From: Streptomyces sp. G44
GTDB lineage: Bacteria; Actinomycetota; Actinomycetes; Streptomycetales; Streptomycetaceae
NCBI RefSeq assembly: GCF_016905445.1
Contig: NZ_JAFEXF010000042.1
Location: forward strand, 1 to 44,712
Length of the DNA: 44,712 nt
Direction of reading: 5' to 3'
Part shown: in pieces, positions 26,998 to 35,356 of the stretch
How the letters are laid out: each line of letters begins with the position of its first letter
Numbering within the stretch: position 1 is the first letter of the stretch
Translations under genes and position numbers: made by a program
Notes under the pieces: generated by a model
Seen by the model: only the letters and a program-made list of their open reading frames with translations
What the model was told of the DNA's origin: nothing
Database searches by the model: none

Positions 26998-27780
26998 TCA
27001 CTCCGTCGCCGTGCGCCCCGCGACCACGCCGAGGCCGCTGATCAGGATGTCCAGCGCGAACTCGAACCGGGCGCCGCGGTCGCCCCCGACCATGTGCGGC
27101 TTGAGGGCCACCAGGCTCGGGAAGCGGTCGCGCGGGAGCGCCGCGATGACCTCGTCGAGATAGGCCTGCGCCATGACCGCGGGGTCCTCGCCGTTCTCCG
27201 CCCGTGAGCGGTAGAGGGCCGTCTCGTAGGCGTCCGCCGACAGGTACAGCATCAATACGTCCAGGATCCAGGCGCACGCCTGGTCCGGGATCCGCGCCGC
27301 CCGCAGGATCGTCAGCAGTCCCTCACTGATCACCAGGGCGTTGGGCCCGGCCGCGATGACGGCGAGGCTGGCGCGGGCGAGATCGCCGTGCGCGGCCAGC
27401 GCGTCCCTGGCGTCGCGCACCACGCCCTTGACCTGCTCCTCCCACTCCCCGGGCACGGGTTCGGGCACGTCCACGGTGCCCAGCACCCGGTCGAGGACCA
27501 GTTCCAGCAGTTCTTCCTTGCCCGAGACGTAGACGTACAGCGACGCCGGCCCGGTGTTGAGCTCCTCGGCCACGCGCCGCATGCTCACCGCGTCCAGGCC
27601 CTGGGAGTCCAGGATGCGCAGGGCCGCGTCGACGATCGTCGCCTGGCTGAGCGGCTGCCGCACCGGCCGCGTCCGCCGCCGCCAGGGCGGTGTCGGCAGG
27701 TCGGTCGGGCGGTCCGCCGGGCCTTGCCCGGATGCCGTGGGGGTCTTCGGGGTCGTTCTGCCGCGAGCTGCCTGGGCCAT
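26998..27780 (-). CDS. TetR-family transcriptional regulator
   Basis: A 260-residue repressor. A basic Pro-rich N-terminal extension (1-40) precedes the helix-turn-helix region: LSQATIVDAALRILDSQG, AVSMRRVAEELNTGPASLYVYVSGKEEL (split across about 44-90). The C-terminal half is helical, of the TetR_C type that binds small ligands. ATG 27780 is preferred over the upstream ATG 27891, which lies within the operator region. It is divergent from the MFS exporter with 158 bp between, the typical TetR-exporter pairing. Probable role: repress the exporter, itself and perhaps the biosynthetic operon until the product or a precursor binds. Confidence 0.9.
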   Translation of the reverse strand: MAQAARGRTTPKTPTASGQGPADRPTDLPTPPWRRRTRPVRQPLSQATIVDAALRILDSQGLDAVSMRRVAEELNTGPASLYVYVSGKEELLELVLDRVLGTVDVPEPVPGEWEEQVKGVVRDARDALAAHGDLARASLAVIAAGPNALVISEGLLTILRAARIPDQACAWILDVLMLYLSADAYETALYRSRAENGEDPAVMAQAYLDEVIAALPRDRFPSLVALKPHMVGGDRGARFEFALDILISGLGVVAGRTATE

Positions 27781-27807
27781 GGGAGCCGTCCTGAAATCGT
27801 CGGGGAT

Positions 27808-27877
27808 GCGAACACCGTAGTTGACACGAACACCGAAGCGTGAAAGAACAACGATCGTTATCACGAACGGTGTTCGT
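27808..27877. promoter_or_regulatory. Exporter promoter with TetR operator candidates
   Basis: CGAACACCG occurs at 27809-27817 and 27827-27835, and its reverse complement CGGTGTTCG at 27868-27876. The strongest palindrome is ACGAAC-GGT-GTTCGT at 27863-27877. A perfect palindrome AACGATCGTT lies at 27850-27859. TTGACA at 27821-27826 is a perfect -35 for the exporter; the matching -10 is poor. The sites would cover the promoter and block transcription when bound. Confidence 0.65.
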
Positions 27878-27938
27878 AGCTGCGCTTCCAAAGATCGCAG
27901 AGTTCCGGTGCTTCCGGAAGATCCGAAAGAGGAGTGAG

Positions 27939-29765
27939 ATGAGCCTCAACCCGCCGGGCTCGGCCCCGGGACCGGGGGCCTACCCCTTGCGCTGGATGGC
28001 TCTGGGCGTGGTCCTGCTCGCCGAGATCATGGACCTGCTCGACTCGACGATCGTCGGCATCGCGGCGCCGTCCATCCGCGCGGACCTCGGAGGCGGCTCC
28101 ACCGCCGTCCAGTGGCTCGCCGCCGGCTACACCCTGGCCTTCGCCGTCGGCCTGATCACCGGCGGGCGCCTCGGCGACATCCATGGCCGCAAGCGGATGC
28201 TGCTGGTCGGACTGGCCGGCTTCACCCTGAGTTCGGCGCTGTGCGGAGTGAGCGACTCCATCGAACTGCTGATCGCCGCCCGTATCCTGCAAGGCCTGTT
28301 CGCGGCGCTCACGATCCCGCAGAGCTACGCCATCGTCGTCTCGATGTTCGAACCGAGGGAACGTGGCAAGGCGTTCGGCGCCTTCGGGCCGGTCATGGCA
28401 CTCGCCTCGGTGGGCGGACCGGTACTGGCGGGCACACTGGTCGACAGCGACATCGCCGGAAGCGAGTGGCGCTCCGTCTTCTTCATCAACGTGCCGCTGG
28501 GCATCCTGGCCCTGCTCGGAGCGGTGCGCTACGTCCCGGAGTCCCGGGCGGCCGAGCGCACCCGGCTCGACCTCGTCGGCATGCTGCTCGTCTCGGCGGC
28601 CGGCGTGCTCCTGATCTACCCGCTGGTCCAGGGGCGCGAGGCGGGCTGGCCCGGCTGGATGTTCGGCTGCATGGCGGCGTCGCTGCCCCTGCTCGCCGTC
28701 TTCTGGTGGTGGGAGAAGCGGGTCACCCGCACCGGCGGCACCCCGCTCGTCGTCGTGGGGCTGCTCGGCAAGCGGGCGTTCAGCGGCAGCCTCGTCGTGG
28801 GCATCCTGTTCTTCGCCGCGATGAACGGGCTGCTGCTCGTCTTCGGGCTCTTCCTCCAGAGCGGGCTCGGCTGGTCACCGACCCGCGCGGGCCTGGAGAT
28901 CGCCCCCATCGCCCTCGGTGTGGCCGTCGGGGCCGTCGCGGCGGGAGCCGCTCTGGTCCCGCGTTTCGGCCGCCGCGTGATGCACGCGGGGGCCGCCGTG
29001 ATGGCCGTGGGAGTCGCGGTCGTATCGCTGACTCTGCACGGCGCGGGCGCCGACGTCGGTGGCTGGCAGCTTTCCCCCGGGCTGCTGATCACCGGCGTCG
29101 GCATGGGCCTCGTCCTCTCGCCGTTCTTCGACTTCGCCCTGGCGAGCGTCGAGGAACGCGAGACGGGCTCGGCCTCCGGCGTCCTCAACGCCAACCAGCA
29201 GCTCGGCGCCACCATCGGTGTGGCCGTGCTCGGCACGCTCTTCTTCGCTCTGGCCGCCGGGCAGGCGGGACCCGCGGCCGACTCGGCCCGCCCCCAGCTG
29301 CGCGAGGACGTGGTCGCGGCGGGCGCCCCGGCGCCCCCGGCCGCGCTCGCGGACCACATCGGCCGCTGCACGCGGGACCTCGTCCGGGCCACCGACCCCG
29401 ACACCACCCCCGCGGGGTGCCGGCGCCTGACCGCCGCCGCCGAGAAGGGCGCCGCGTCCGCCGCGAAGCCCGCCGCGTACGGGGCCGCGGTGGAGCGGGC
29501 CGGGGACCGGGTGCGGGAGGTGGCGTTCACCAAGGCCATGGAGTGGGTGCTGTGGGCCATCGCCGGGCTCCTCGTCCTCGTGGGCGCGGTGGTGTTCCTG
29601 CTGCCTCGTACGCCTCGCGAGGAGGCGGCGGAGGAACCGGCGGAGGACGCGGTGGGGGACGCGGTGGGGGATCTGGCCCCGGCGGCCTCGCGGCACGCGG
29701 TCACTCAGCAGGCCTCCCGACCCACCTCGGACTCGTACGCACCGACTGCCACCGGCCGGGACTGA
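27939..29765 (+). CDS. MFS multidrug-type exporter, DHA2 (14-TM)
   Basis: A 608-residue transporter with about 14 hydrophobic segments. DHA2 motifs: LDSTIVGIAAPSI (D1, near residue 30), GGRLGDIHGRKRML (motif A, near 72-85), and GPVLAGTLVDSD with WRSVFFINVPLG (motif C region, 160-190). A periplasmic loop near 470-560 contains Cys residues (GRCTRDL, AGCRRLT). The Ala/Glu-rich C-terminal tail is soluble. ATG 27939 follows AGAGGAG. Being divergent from TetR and next to the biosynthetic operon, it is the likely efflux and self-protection pump for the product. Confidence 0.92.
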   Translation: MSLNPPGSAPGPGAYPLRWMALGVVLLAEIMDLLDSTIVGIAAPSIRADLGGGSTAVQWLAAGYTLAFAVGLITGGRLGDIHGRKRMLLVGLAGFTLSSALCGVSDSIELLIAARILQGLFAALTIPQSYAIVVSMFEPRERGKAFGAFGPVMALASVGGPVLAGTLVDSDIAGSEWRSVFFINVPLGILALLGAVRYVPESRAAERTRLDLVGMLLVSAAGVLLIYPLVQGREAGWPGWMFGCMAASLPLLAVFWWWEKRVTRTGGTPLVVVGLLGKRAFSGSLVVGILFFAAMNGLLLVFGLFLQSGLGWSPTRAGLEIAPIALGVAVGAVAAGAALVPRFGRRVMHAGAAVMAVGVAVVSLTLHGAGADVGGWQLSPGLLITGVGMGLVLSPFFDFALASVEERETGSASGVLNANQQLGATIGVAVLGTLFFALAAGQAGPAADSARPQLREDVVAAGAPAPPAALADHIGRCTRDLVRATDPDTTPAGCRRLTAAAEKGAASAAKPAAYGAAVERAGDRVREVAFTKAMEWVLWAIAGLLVLVGAVVFLLPRTPREEAAEEPAEDAVGDAVGDLAPAASRHAVTQQASRPTSDSYAPTATGRD

Positions 29766-29774
29766 CACGCACCC

Positions 29775-29876
29775 CGAAGCCACGCACCGCTTGAAGCCAC
29801 GCACCGCCCGAAGCCACGCACCGCTTGAAGCCACGCACCGCTTGAAGCCACGCACCGCCCGAATCGTCGCACCGAC
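29775..29876. repeat. 17-bp tandem repeat, five units plus a decayed sixth
   Basis: Units of YGAAGCCACGCACCGCY start at 29775, 29792, 29809, 29826 and 29843, nearly identical, with a degraded copy at 29860-29876. They fill the gap between the exporter stop and the next gene. The period is not a multiple of three and both flanking genes are complete, so it is a noncoding minisatellite. Confidence 0.9.
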
Positions 29877-29892
29877 AGGCAAGGAGACAGCC

Positions 29893-30444
29893 GTGACCAC
29901 GGAACCGGACGGACTCGAACCGGCACGACCGGCACGACCGGCTCACCCCCGGCAACTCGCCCCCGCCCAGCGGGAGCTGGACAAGGCGGCGGGCGTGCTG
30001 GCCGAGGTCTACGCGGCCGGGCTGATCGGCAAGGAGGAATTCGACCAGCGTCTCGACGCCGCGTTCTCCTCGGGCACGTCGGCCGAACTGGCGCTCCGGA
30101 TGGCGGCGTTGCCCGCGCCGGCATCGACGGAGGCCTCCCCGGACGGTGCCGGGCGCCGGCGCCGCGGAGACCGACGGGCCGCGTCCGGGAACCGCGATGA
30201 GCGCCGGAAGCGCCGGGAGCACCACGTCCGCGGGGCGGCCTCCGCGGAGCGTCACCGCCAGGGCGCCGCGCTGAAGGCCCTCATCGCCGTGATCCTCCTG
30301 GCCGCGGTGCTCCACCCGCACATCGGCGGCCAGACCCTGGCCGCCGCCGGTGCCGTACTCCTGGCCTACGCGGTGGCGCACCGCCGCAGGCACGCACACG
30401 GGCGGGTGCGCGGGCAGGCACCCGGGAACTGGCAGCGCGGCTGA
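29893..30444 (+). CDS. DUF1707-like membrane protein
   Basis: A 183-residue protein. Residues 25-75 resemble the DUF1707/SHOCT-like module (RELDKAAGVLAEVYAAGLIGKEEFDQRLDAAFSSGTSAEL, shown as its features: an amphipathic helix, a turn with GLI, and EFDQR). A very basic linker (RRRRGDRRAASGNRDERRKRR, around 100-120) leads to a hydrophobic pair of segments near 135-165 and a basic C-terminus. The anchor is probably in the cytoplasmic membrane; function is unknown for the family. GTG 29893 has AAGGAG upstream. It lies outside the biosynthetic operon's terminator and follows the exporter by 127 bp of repeats; a link to the pathway is not shown. Confidence 0.65.
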   Translation: MTTEPDGLEPARPARPAHPRQLAPAQRELDKAAGVLAEVYAAGLIGKEEFDQRLDAAFSSGTSAELALRMAALPAPASTEASPDGAGRRRRGDRRAASGNRDERRKRREHHVRGAASAERHRQGAALKALIAVILLAAVLHPHIGGQTLAAAGAVLLAYAVAHRRRHAHGRVRGQAPGNWQRG

Positions 30445-30460
30445 AGAAGCCGCCCCCCAC

Positions 30461-30486
30461 GGCCCACAGCGGGCGGGCTGTGGCCC
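30461..30486. terminator. Bidirectional terminator between convergent genes
   Basis: Stem CCACAGC (30464-30470) with GCTGTGG (30477-30483), loop GGGCGG, extended by two outer pairs after one mismatch. It lies between the stops of the DUF1707-like gene and the HAD gene. Confidence 0.6.
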
Positions 30487-31325
30487 TACGGCCTCAGAAC
30501 CGCCCGCCCTGCCTCCCCGGCAACGAGTAACCGCTCCACGACGACCGCGACTCCGTCCTCCTCGTTGGAGAGGGTCAGCTCGTCCGCCACGGACTTGAGT
30601 TCGCTGTGGGCGTTGGCCATGGCCACGCCATGGGCCGCCCAAAGGAACATGGGGATGTCGTTCGGCATGTCACCGAAGGCGACCGTGTCGGCGGCCGTCA
30701 GGCCCATCCGCCCGGCGGCCAGCGCGAGACCGGTCGCCTTGGTCACCCCGCACGGCTGGAGTTCCACGGTGCCGGGCCCCGACATCGTCACCGTGGCGAG
30801 CGAACCCACCACCCCACGCGCCACCTCCGCCAACTCGTCGTCCGCCAGCATCGGGTGCCGGACCAGCACCTTGCTGATGGGCGCCTCCCAGAGCACACGG
30901 CGTGCGGGGACGCGCACCGCGGGAAGCGTGGGGTGCGGCATCTCGTACCCCGGCTCGATGAGCGTGAGGCCGTCCACACCGTTCTGGTCGACGGCGGCGA
31001 AAACCTGCCCGACCTCCGCCTCGATCTTCCCGAGCGCGACCTCGGCCAGCTCACGGTCGAGCGTCACCGACCACACCATGCGGTGCGCCCCGGCGTCGTA
31101 GAGCTGCGCCCCCTGTCCGCAGACGGCGAGGCCGTCATACCCGAGGTCGTCGAGGAGCGGTCGCACCCGCGGCGCCGGCCGCCCCGTCACCACGAGGTGC
31201 CGCGCCCCCTCCTCGACCGCGGCGGCCAGCGCCCGCCGCGACCGGTCCGAGACCGTGTCGTCGCCGCGCAGCAGCGTCCCGTCCAGGTCAGTGGCGATGA
31301 GGGCATATGCGAGGGGAGCGGACAT
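30486..31325 (-). CDS. HAD-superfamily hydrolase, Cof-type (class IIB)
   Basis: A 279-residue phosphatase. Motif I is DLDGTLLRGDDTVSDR (nucleophile Asp near residue 12), motif II the Thr in LVVTGRP, motif III the Lys in GVTKATGLALAAG, and motif IV GDMPNDIPMF. The type IIB cap lies between motifs II and III. Such enzymes dephosphorylate sugar phosphates, flavin or other phosphometabolites with Mg2+. ATG 31325 is chosen because conserved sequence starts six residues later; the longer ORF upstream has no family features. It is divergent from fumarylacetoacetase. Confidence 0.9.
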   Translation of the reverse strand: MSAPLAYALIATDLDGTLLRGDDTVSDRSRRALAAAVEEGARHLVVTGRPAPRVRPLLDDLGYDGLAVCGQGAQLYDAGAHRMVWSVTLDRELAEVALGKIEAEVGQVFAAVDQNGVDGLTLIEPGYEMPHPTLPAVRVPARRVLWEAPISKVLVRHPMLADDELAEVARGVVGSLATVTMSGPGTVELQPCGVTKATGLALAAGRMGLTAADTVAFGDMPNDIPMFLWAAHGVAMANAHSELKSVADELTLSNEEDGVAVVVERLLVAGEAGRAVLRP

Positions 31326-31530
31326 GATCCAGAGAATACGGATCCTGAGCGACGCGGGAAGCGGCTTGACAAGGCCGGTGCGGGCGGGGGGCGGCGGAGC
31401 CGCGCTCAGTTCATCAGAAAGTGGAAGTTGACGTTCCAACGCAACGACGCGGAAGACCCGGAAGCCGCGCGGCCCGACGGTACCTATCCGGACATGGCGA
31501 ACTCTTCAGGCACTGCCGCAACGGGGGCCT

Positions 31531-31547
31531 CCACACGTAACGTGTGG
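31531..31547. promoter_or_regulatory. 17-bp perfect palindrome upstream of fumarylacetoacetase
   Basis: CCACACGTAACGTGTGG: 8-bp arms around a single A, centred 52 bp before ATG 31591. Perfect symmetry and position suggest an operator for the gene. Confidence 0.65.
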
Positions 31548-31590
31548 CACACCCCTGTGGCACACCCCATGGAAAGCGAGGCAGGTACGC

Positions 31591-32880
31591 ATGTCCGAGC
31601 AGACCCCGCTCGACCCGGCCGCCGGTGACTCCTCCGGTCTCCCCGAGGGCGATCCCTTCGGCCTGCCCGAGGGCGACCCCTTCGGGCCGCACAACCTCCC
31701 CTACGGCGTCTTCTCCCTGGCCGGTGAGCGGGACGACCAGCGCAGGGTCGGCGTACGGCTCGGCTCGTACGTCCTGGACGCGGGCGCCGCGGCCGCCGCC
31801 CTCGGCTCCCCCTACGTCTCGCTGCTCGCCCGGCCCACGCTGAACCCGCTGCTCTCCGCGGGCCGCACCGCCTGGTCCGACGTGCGACGCGCGCTGACCG
31901 CGTGGGTGACGGTCCCGTCGTACCGGGACTCCGTACGGCCCCTGCTCCACCCCCTCTCCGACGTCACCCTGCACCTGCCGTTCGAGGTCGCGGACTACGT
32001 CGACTTCTACGCCTCCGAGCACCACGCGACCCATCTGGGCCAGATCTTCCGCCCCGACTCGCCGACGCCACTGACCCCCAACTGGAAGCACCTGCCCATC
32101 GGTTACCACGGCCGGTCCGGCACCGTCGTGGTCTCCGGGACGGACGTCGTGCGCCCCTGCGGCCAGCGCAAGGCACCCGCCGACACCGCCCCCGTCTTCG
32201 GCCCCTCGGTCCGCCTGGACATCGAGGCGGAGGTCGGCTTCGTGGTCGGCGCGCCCTCGACGCACGGCACACCCGTGCCGCTCACCGACTTCCGCGAGCA
32301 CGTCTTCGGCCTCACCCTCCTCAACGACTGGTCGGCGCGCGACATCCAGGCCTGGGAGTACGTCCCGCTCGGCCCCTTCCTCGGCAAGTCGTTCGCCACG
32401 TCGGTGTCGGCGTGGATCACCCCCCTCGAAGCGCTGGACGCGGCCCGGGTCGCGCCCCCGGAGCGCACGCACCAGCTCCTGCCCTACCTCGACGACTCCG
32501 CCGAGTCCGCGGCGGACGAACCGGGCGGCTACGACCTGCGCATGACCGTCACGCTCAACGGCCAGGTCATCTCCGAACCGCCGTTCTCCACCGTCTACTG
32601 GACGGCCGCGCAGCAGCTGGCCCACATGACGGTCAACGGCGCCTCTCTGCGCACCGGTGATCTGTACGGCTCGGGCACGGTCAGCGGCCCCTCCGCCGGC
32701 CAGTACGGCTCCCTCATCGAGATCACCTGGAACGGCCGCGACCCCATCGAACTCCCCGACGGCAAGCGGACGTTCCTGGAGGACGGCGACGAGGTCACCC
32801 TCTCGGCCTGGGCCCCGGGCCCCGACGGCACGAAGGTGGGCCTCGGCGAGGTGACGGGCCGGATCGTGGCGGCGCGGTAG
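31591..32880 (+). CDS. fahA: Fumarylacetoacetase
   Basis: A 429-residue enzyme that hydrolyses fumarylacetoacetate to fumarate and acetoacetate, the last step of tyrosine/homogentisate breakdown. Metal ligands match the family: Asp138 in DYVDFYASEHHATHLG, Glu212 and Glu214 in LDIEAEVGF, and Asp246 in LLNDWSARDIQ; His145 is the catalytic base and Lys266 (PFLGKSFATS) is also conserved. The N-terminus has a duplicated octapeptide GLPEGDPF, twice in a row, outside the fold. Upstream palindrome 31531-31547 may be its operator. The other genes of the tyrosine pathway are not in the window. Confidence 0.95.
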   Translation: MSEQTPLDPAAGDSSGLPEGDPFGLPEGDPFGPHNLPYGVFSLAGERDDQRRVGVRLGSYVLDAGAAAAALGSPYVSLLARPTLNPLLSAGRTAWSDVRRALTAWVTVPSYRDSVRPLLHPLSDVTLHLPFEVADYVDFYASEHHATHLGQIFRPDSPTPLTPNWKHLPIGYHGRSGTVVVSGTDVVRPCGQRKAPADTAPVFGPSVRLDIEAEVGFVVGAPSTHGTPVPLTDFREHVFGLTLLNDWSARDIQAWEYVPLGPFLGKSFATSVSAWITPLEALDAARVAPPERTHQLLPYLDDSAESAADEPGGYDLRMTVTLNGQVISEPPFSTVYWTAAQQLAHMTVNGASLRTGDLYGSGTVSGPSAGQYGSLIEITWNGRDPIELPDGKRTFLEDGDEVTLSAWAPGPDGTKVGLGEVTGRIVAAR

Positions 32881-33154
32881 GCGGTGCCGGGCTGCGGGGC
32901 GCCGGTGCGGCGGGCCGGTGCGAGGCGGGGCCGAACCTCCCGGACGGGGCAGTGCCCTCGCGCGGAACCCCACGGCCGGGCGAGGCGACGCCCACGGAGG
33001 GGTGCCCACAGCAGGGCGCCCTCAGCCTCCGCCCGGCCGCCCGGTGAGGCAGTAGGCCGCGCCCCGCAGCCGGGCGAGGCCGTGCCCTCAGCCGTGCCCG
33101 GCACCCACGTGAGGCGGCCGTGCCCTCAGCCGCACCCCGCAGCCAAGTTGCTCG
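32881..33154. other. Intergenic region with diffuse GC-rich repeats
   Basis: A 274-bp convergent gap between fumarylacetoacetase and RecQ. It contains loosely repeated GTGCCCTCAGCC and GGGCGAGGC words (around 33040-33140). No clear hairpin terminator or gene is seen. Confidence 0.4.
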
Positions 33155-35167
33155 TCACGATGTCCAGTCCGGCTCCACCTCGTCCCCCCAGTCCGGCTCC
33201 ACGTCATCACTGAGCTGCGGCTCGGCTGCCCGCGCCGCAGCCGCCGGGCCCGCCGCGCCCGCCGCCGAGTCACCGGCAGCCCCGCCGTCCGGCGTGTCCC
33301 CGCCCCCGAACTCCGCGACGACCCCGACGACCCCCTCGCCGTACGTCGCCCGCTTCTTCTCGCCCACGCCGCTGATGCCCGCCAGATCCGCCACGGACGT
33401 GGGCCGCAGCGTGGCGATCTCGCGCAGCGTCGCGTCGTGGAAGATCACATACGCCGGGACGCCCTGCTCCTTGGCCTGGGCGCCGCGCCAGGCGCGCAGC
33501 GCCTCGAAGATTGGCACGGCCTCCTGCGGCAGGTCGACGACGGCCGCCGCCGCCTTCGCCTTGCGCTCGCCCTTGGCGGCCCGCGCCGCCGGAACCCGCT
33601 TCGGCTCCTTGCGCAGCCGCACCTCACGCTCCCGGCCCAGCACGGAACCGCTCGTCTCGGTGAGCACGAGCGTGCCGTACTCCCCCTCGACCGCGAGCAG
33701 GCTCTGCGCCAGCAACTGCCGTATCACCCCCCGCCATTCGGCCTCCGCCAGCTCCTCGCCGATGCCGAAGACGGAGAGCTGGTCGTGGTCGAACTGGATG
33801 ACCTTCGCGGTCTTCTTGCCGAGCAGGATGTCGATGATCTGGCCCGCACCGAACTTCTGGCCGCGCTCCCGCTGGAGGCGCACCACCGTGGAGAGCACCT
33901 TCTGCGCGGCGACCGTGCCGTCCCACGTCTCGGGCGGGGTGAGGCAGGTGTCGCAGTTGCCGCACGACTGCGCGGTCGCTTCCTGGCCGAAGTAGGTGAG
34001 GAGCTGGGCGCGGCGGCACTGCGCGGTCTCACAGAGGGCCAGCATCGAGTCCAGGTGGGAGGCGGCCCGGCGCCGGAACGCCTCGTCGCCCTCGCTGCCC
34101 TGGATCATCTTCCGCTGCTGGACGACGTCCTGGAGGCCGTACGCCATCCAGGCCGTCGAGGGGAGGCCGTCGCGGCCCGCGCGGCCCGTCTCCTGGTAGT
34201 ACCCCTCGACCGACTTGGGCAGGTCGAGGTGGGCGACGAAGCGGACGTCCGGCTTGTCGATGCCCATGCCGAACGCGATGGTGGCGCAGACGACCAGCCC
34301 CTCCTCGCGCAGGAAGCGGGACTGGTGCGCCGCGCGCGTGCCGCCGTCGAGCCCCGCGTGGTACGGGACGGCCTCGATGCCGTTCCGGCAGAGGAACTCG
34401 GCGGTCTTCTCGACCGAGTTCCGCGAGAGGCAGTAGACGATGCCCGCGTCGCCCGCGTGCTCCTCCTTCAGGAAGGCGAGCAGCTGCTTCTTCGGCTCGG
34501 CCTTGGGCACGATGCGGTACTGGATGTTGGGCCGGTCGAAGCTCGCCACGAAGTGCTTGGCGTCCGGCATGCCGAGCCGCTCGGTGATCTCCCGGTGCGT
34601 GGCGTGCGTGGCCGTCGCCGTCAGGGCGATGCGGGGCACGTCCGGCCAGCGCTGTCCGAGCACGGAGAGCGTGAGGTAGTCGGGCCGGAAGTCGTGGCCC
34701 CACTGCGCCACGCAGTGCGCCTCGTCGATGGCGAAGACGGAGATCTTGCCCCGCGACAGGAGGTCCAGGGTGGCGTCCAGACGCAGCCGCTCCGGGGCGA
34801 GATAGAGCACGTCGAGCTCCCCCGCGAGGAACTCGGCCTCCATCACGCGCCGCTCGTCGAAGTCCTGCGTGGAGTTGATGAAGCCGGCGCGCACGCCGAG
34901 GGCCCGCAGCGCGTCCACCTGGTCCTGCATGAGCGCGATCAGCGGCGACACCACGATGCCCGTGCCCGGTCTGACCAGGGCCGGGATCTGATAGCAGAGG
35001 GACTTTCCGCCGCCGGTGGGCATGAGGACGACGGCGTCCCCGCCGGCGACCACATGCTCGATGATCGCCTCTTGCTCACCCCGGAAGGCGTCGTACCCGA
35101 AGACACGATGGAGCGTCCGCAGCGCGTCGCTCTCCGTCACCTCGCTCATACCGCTGTTCCCGTCCAT
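33155..35167 (-). CDS. recQ: ATP-dependent DNA helicase RecQ
   Basis: A 670-residue 3'-5' helicase. Walker [17 protein letters not shown] has Lys55, DEAH box at 148-151 in [20 protein letters not shown], and motif VI is [10 protein letters not shown]. The RQC zinc site is seen as [12 protein letters not shown] and CGNCDTC. The winged helix follows, then an HRDC domain near 570-640 ([23 protein letters not shown]). The C-terminal 40 residues are Ala/Gly/Asp-rich. ATG 35167 follows GGGGGAC; ATG 35149 is an alternative. RecQ unwinds recombination and repair intermediates. It lies downstream of the nuo terminator, so it has its own promoter. A DnaA-box-like sequence is 100 bp upstream. Confidence 0.95.
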   Translation of the reverse strand: MDGNSGMSEVTESDALRTLHRVFGYDAFRGEQEAIIEHVVAGGDAVVLMPTGGGKSLCYQIPALVRPGTGIVVSPLIALMQDQVDALRALGVRAGFINSTQDFDERRVMEAEFLAGELDVLYLAPERLRLDATLDLLSRGKISVFAIDEAHCVAQWGHDFRPDYLTLSVLGQRWPDVPRIALTATATHATHREITERLGMPDAKHFVASFDRPNIQYRIVPKAEPKKQLLAFLKEEHAGDAGIVYCLSRNSVEKTAEFLCRNGIEAVPYHAGLDGGTRAAHQSRFLREEGLVVCATIAFGMGIDKPDVRFVAHLDLPKSVEGYYQETGRAGRDGLPSTAWMAYGLQDVVQQRKMIQGSEGDEAFRRRAASHLDSMLALCETAQCRRAQLLTYFGQEATAQSCGNCDTCLTPPETWDGTVAAQKVLSTVVRLQRERGQKFGAGQIIDILLGKKTAKVIQFDHDQLSVFGIGEELAEAEWRGVIRQLLAQSLLAVEGEYGTLVLTETSGSVLGREREVRLRKEPKRVPAARAAKGERKAKAAAAVVDLPQEAVPIFEALRAWRGAQAKEQGVPAYVIFHDATLREIATLRPTSVADLAGISGVGEKKRATYGEGVVGVVAEFGGGDTPDGGAAGDSAAGAAGPAAAARAAEPQLSDDVEPDWGDEVEPDWTS

Positions 35168-35266
35168 CGCTCTGTCCCCCGCCGTACGTCCTGCCTCGGT
35201 CACCGCTCCGGTCACTGCCCCGACCACTGCCTCCACGATAGGGCCCCGCACCGACAGCCCGAGAAG

Positions 35267-35275
35267 TTATCCACA
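35267..35275 (+). promoter_or_regulatory. DnaA-box consensus upstream of recQ
   Basis: TTATCCACA, an exact DnaA-box consensus, about 100 bp before the recQ start and just past the nuo terminator. A single box may be coincidental but such boxes are rare in very GC-rich DNA. Confidence 0.4.
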
Positions 35276-35280
35276 GGAGA

Positions 35281-35314
35281 CCGCCCGGCATCCCCAGATC
35301 GGGATGCCGGGCGG
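35281..35314 (-). terminator. Terminator of the nuo operon
   Basis: Perfect 14-bp stem CCGCCCGGCATCCC (35281-35294) with GGGATGCCGGGCGG (35301-35314), loop CAGATC, 43 bp beyond the nuoN stop. Confidence 0.9.
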
Positions 35315-35356
35315 CGACATGCGTTCGAGGCCAAGGAGAGTGGCCGGGAGCACGGC

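Noticed and set aside
29775..29876. CRISPR array
   Set aside because: The 17-bp units are directly adjacent with no spacers and no cas genes are nearby.
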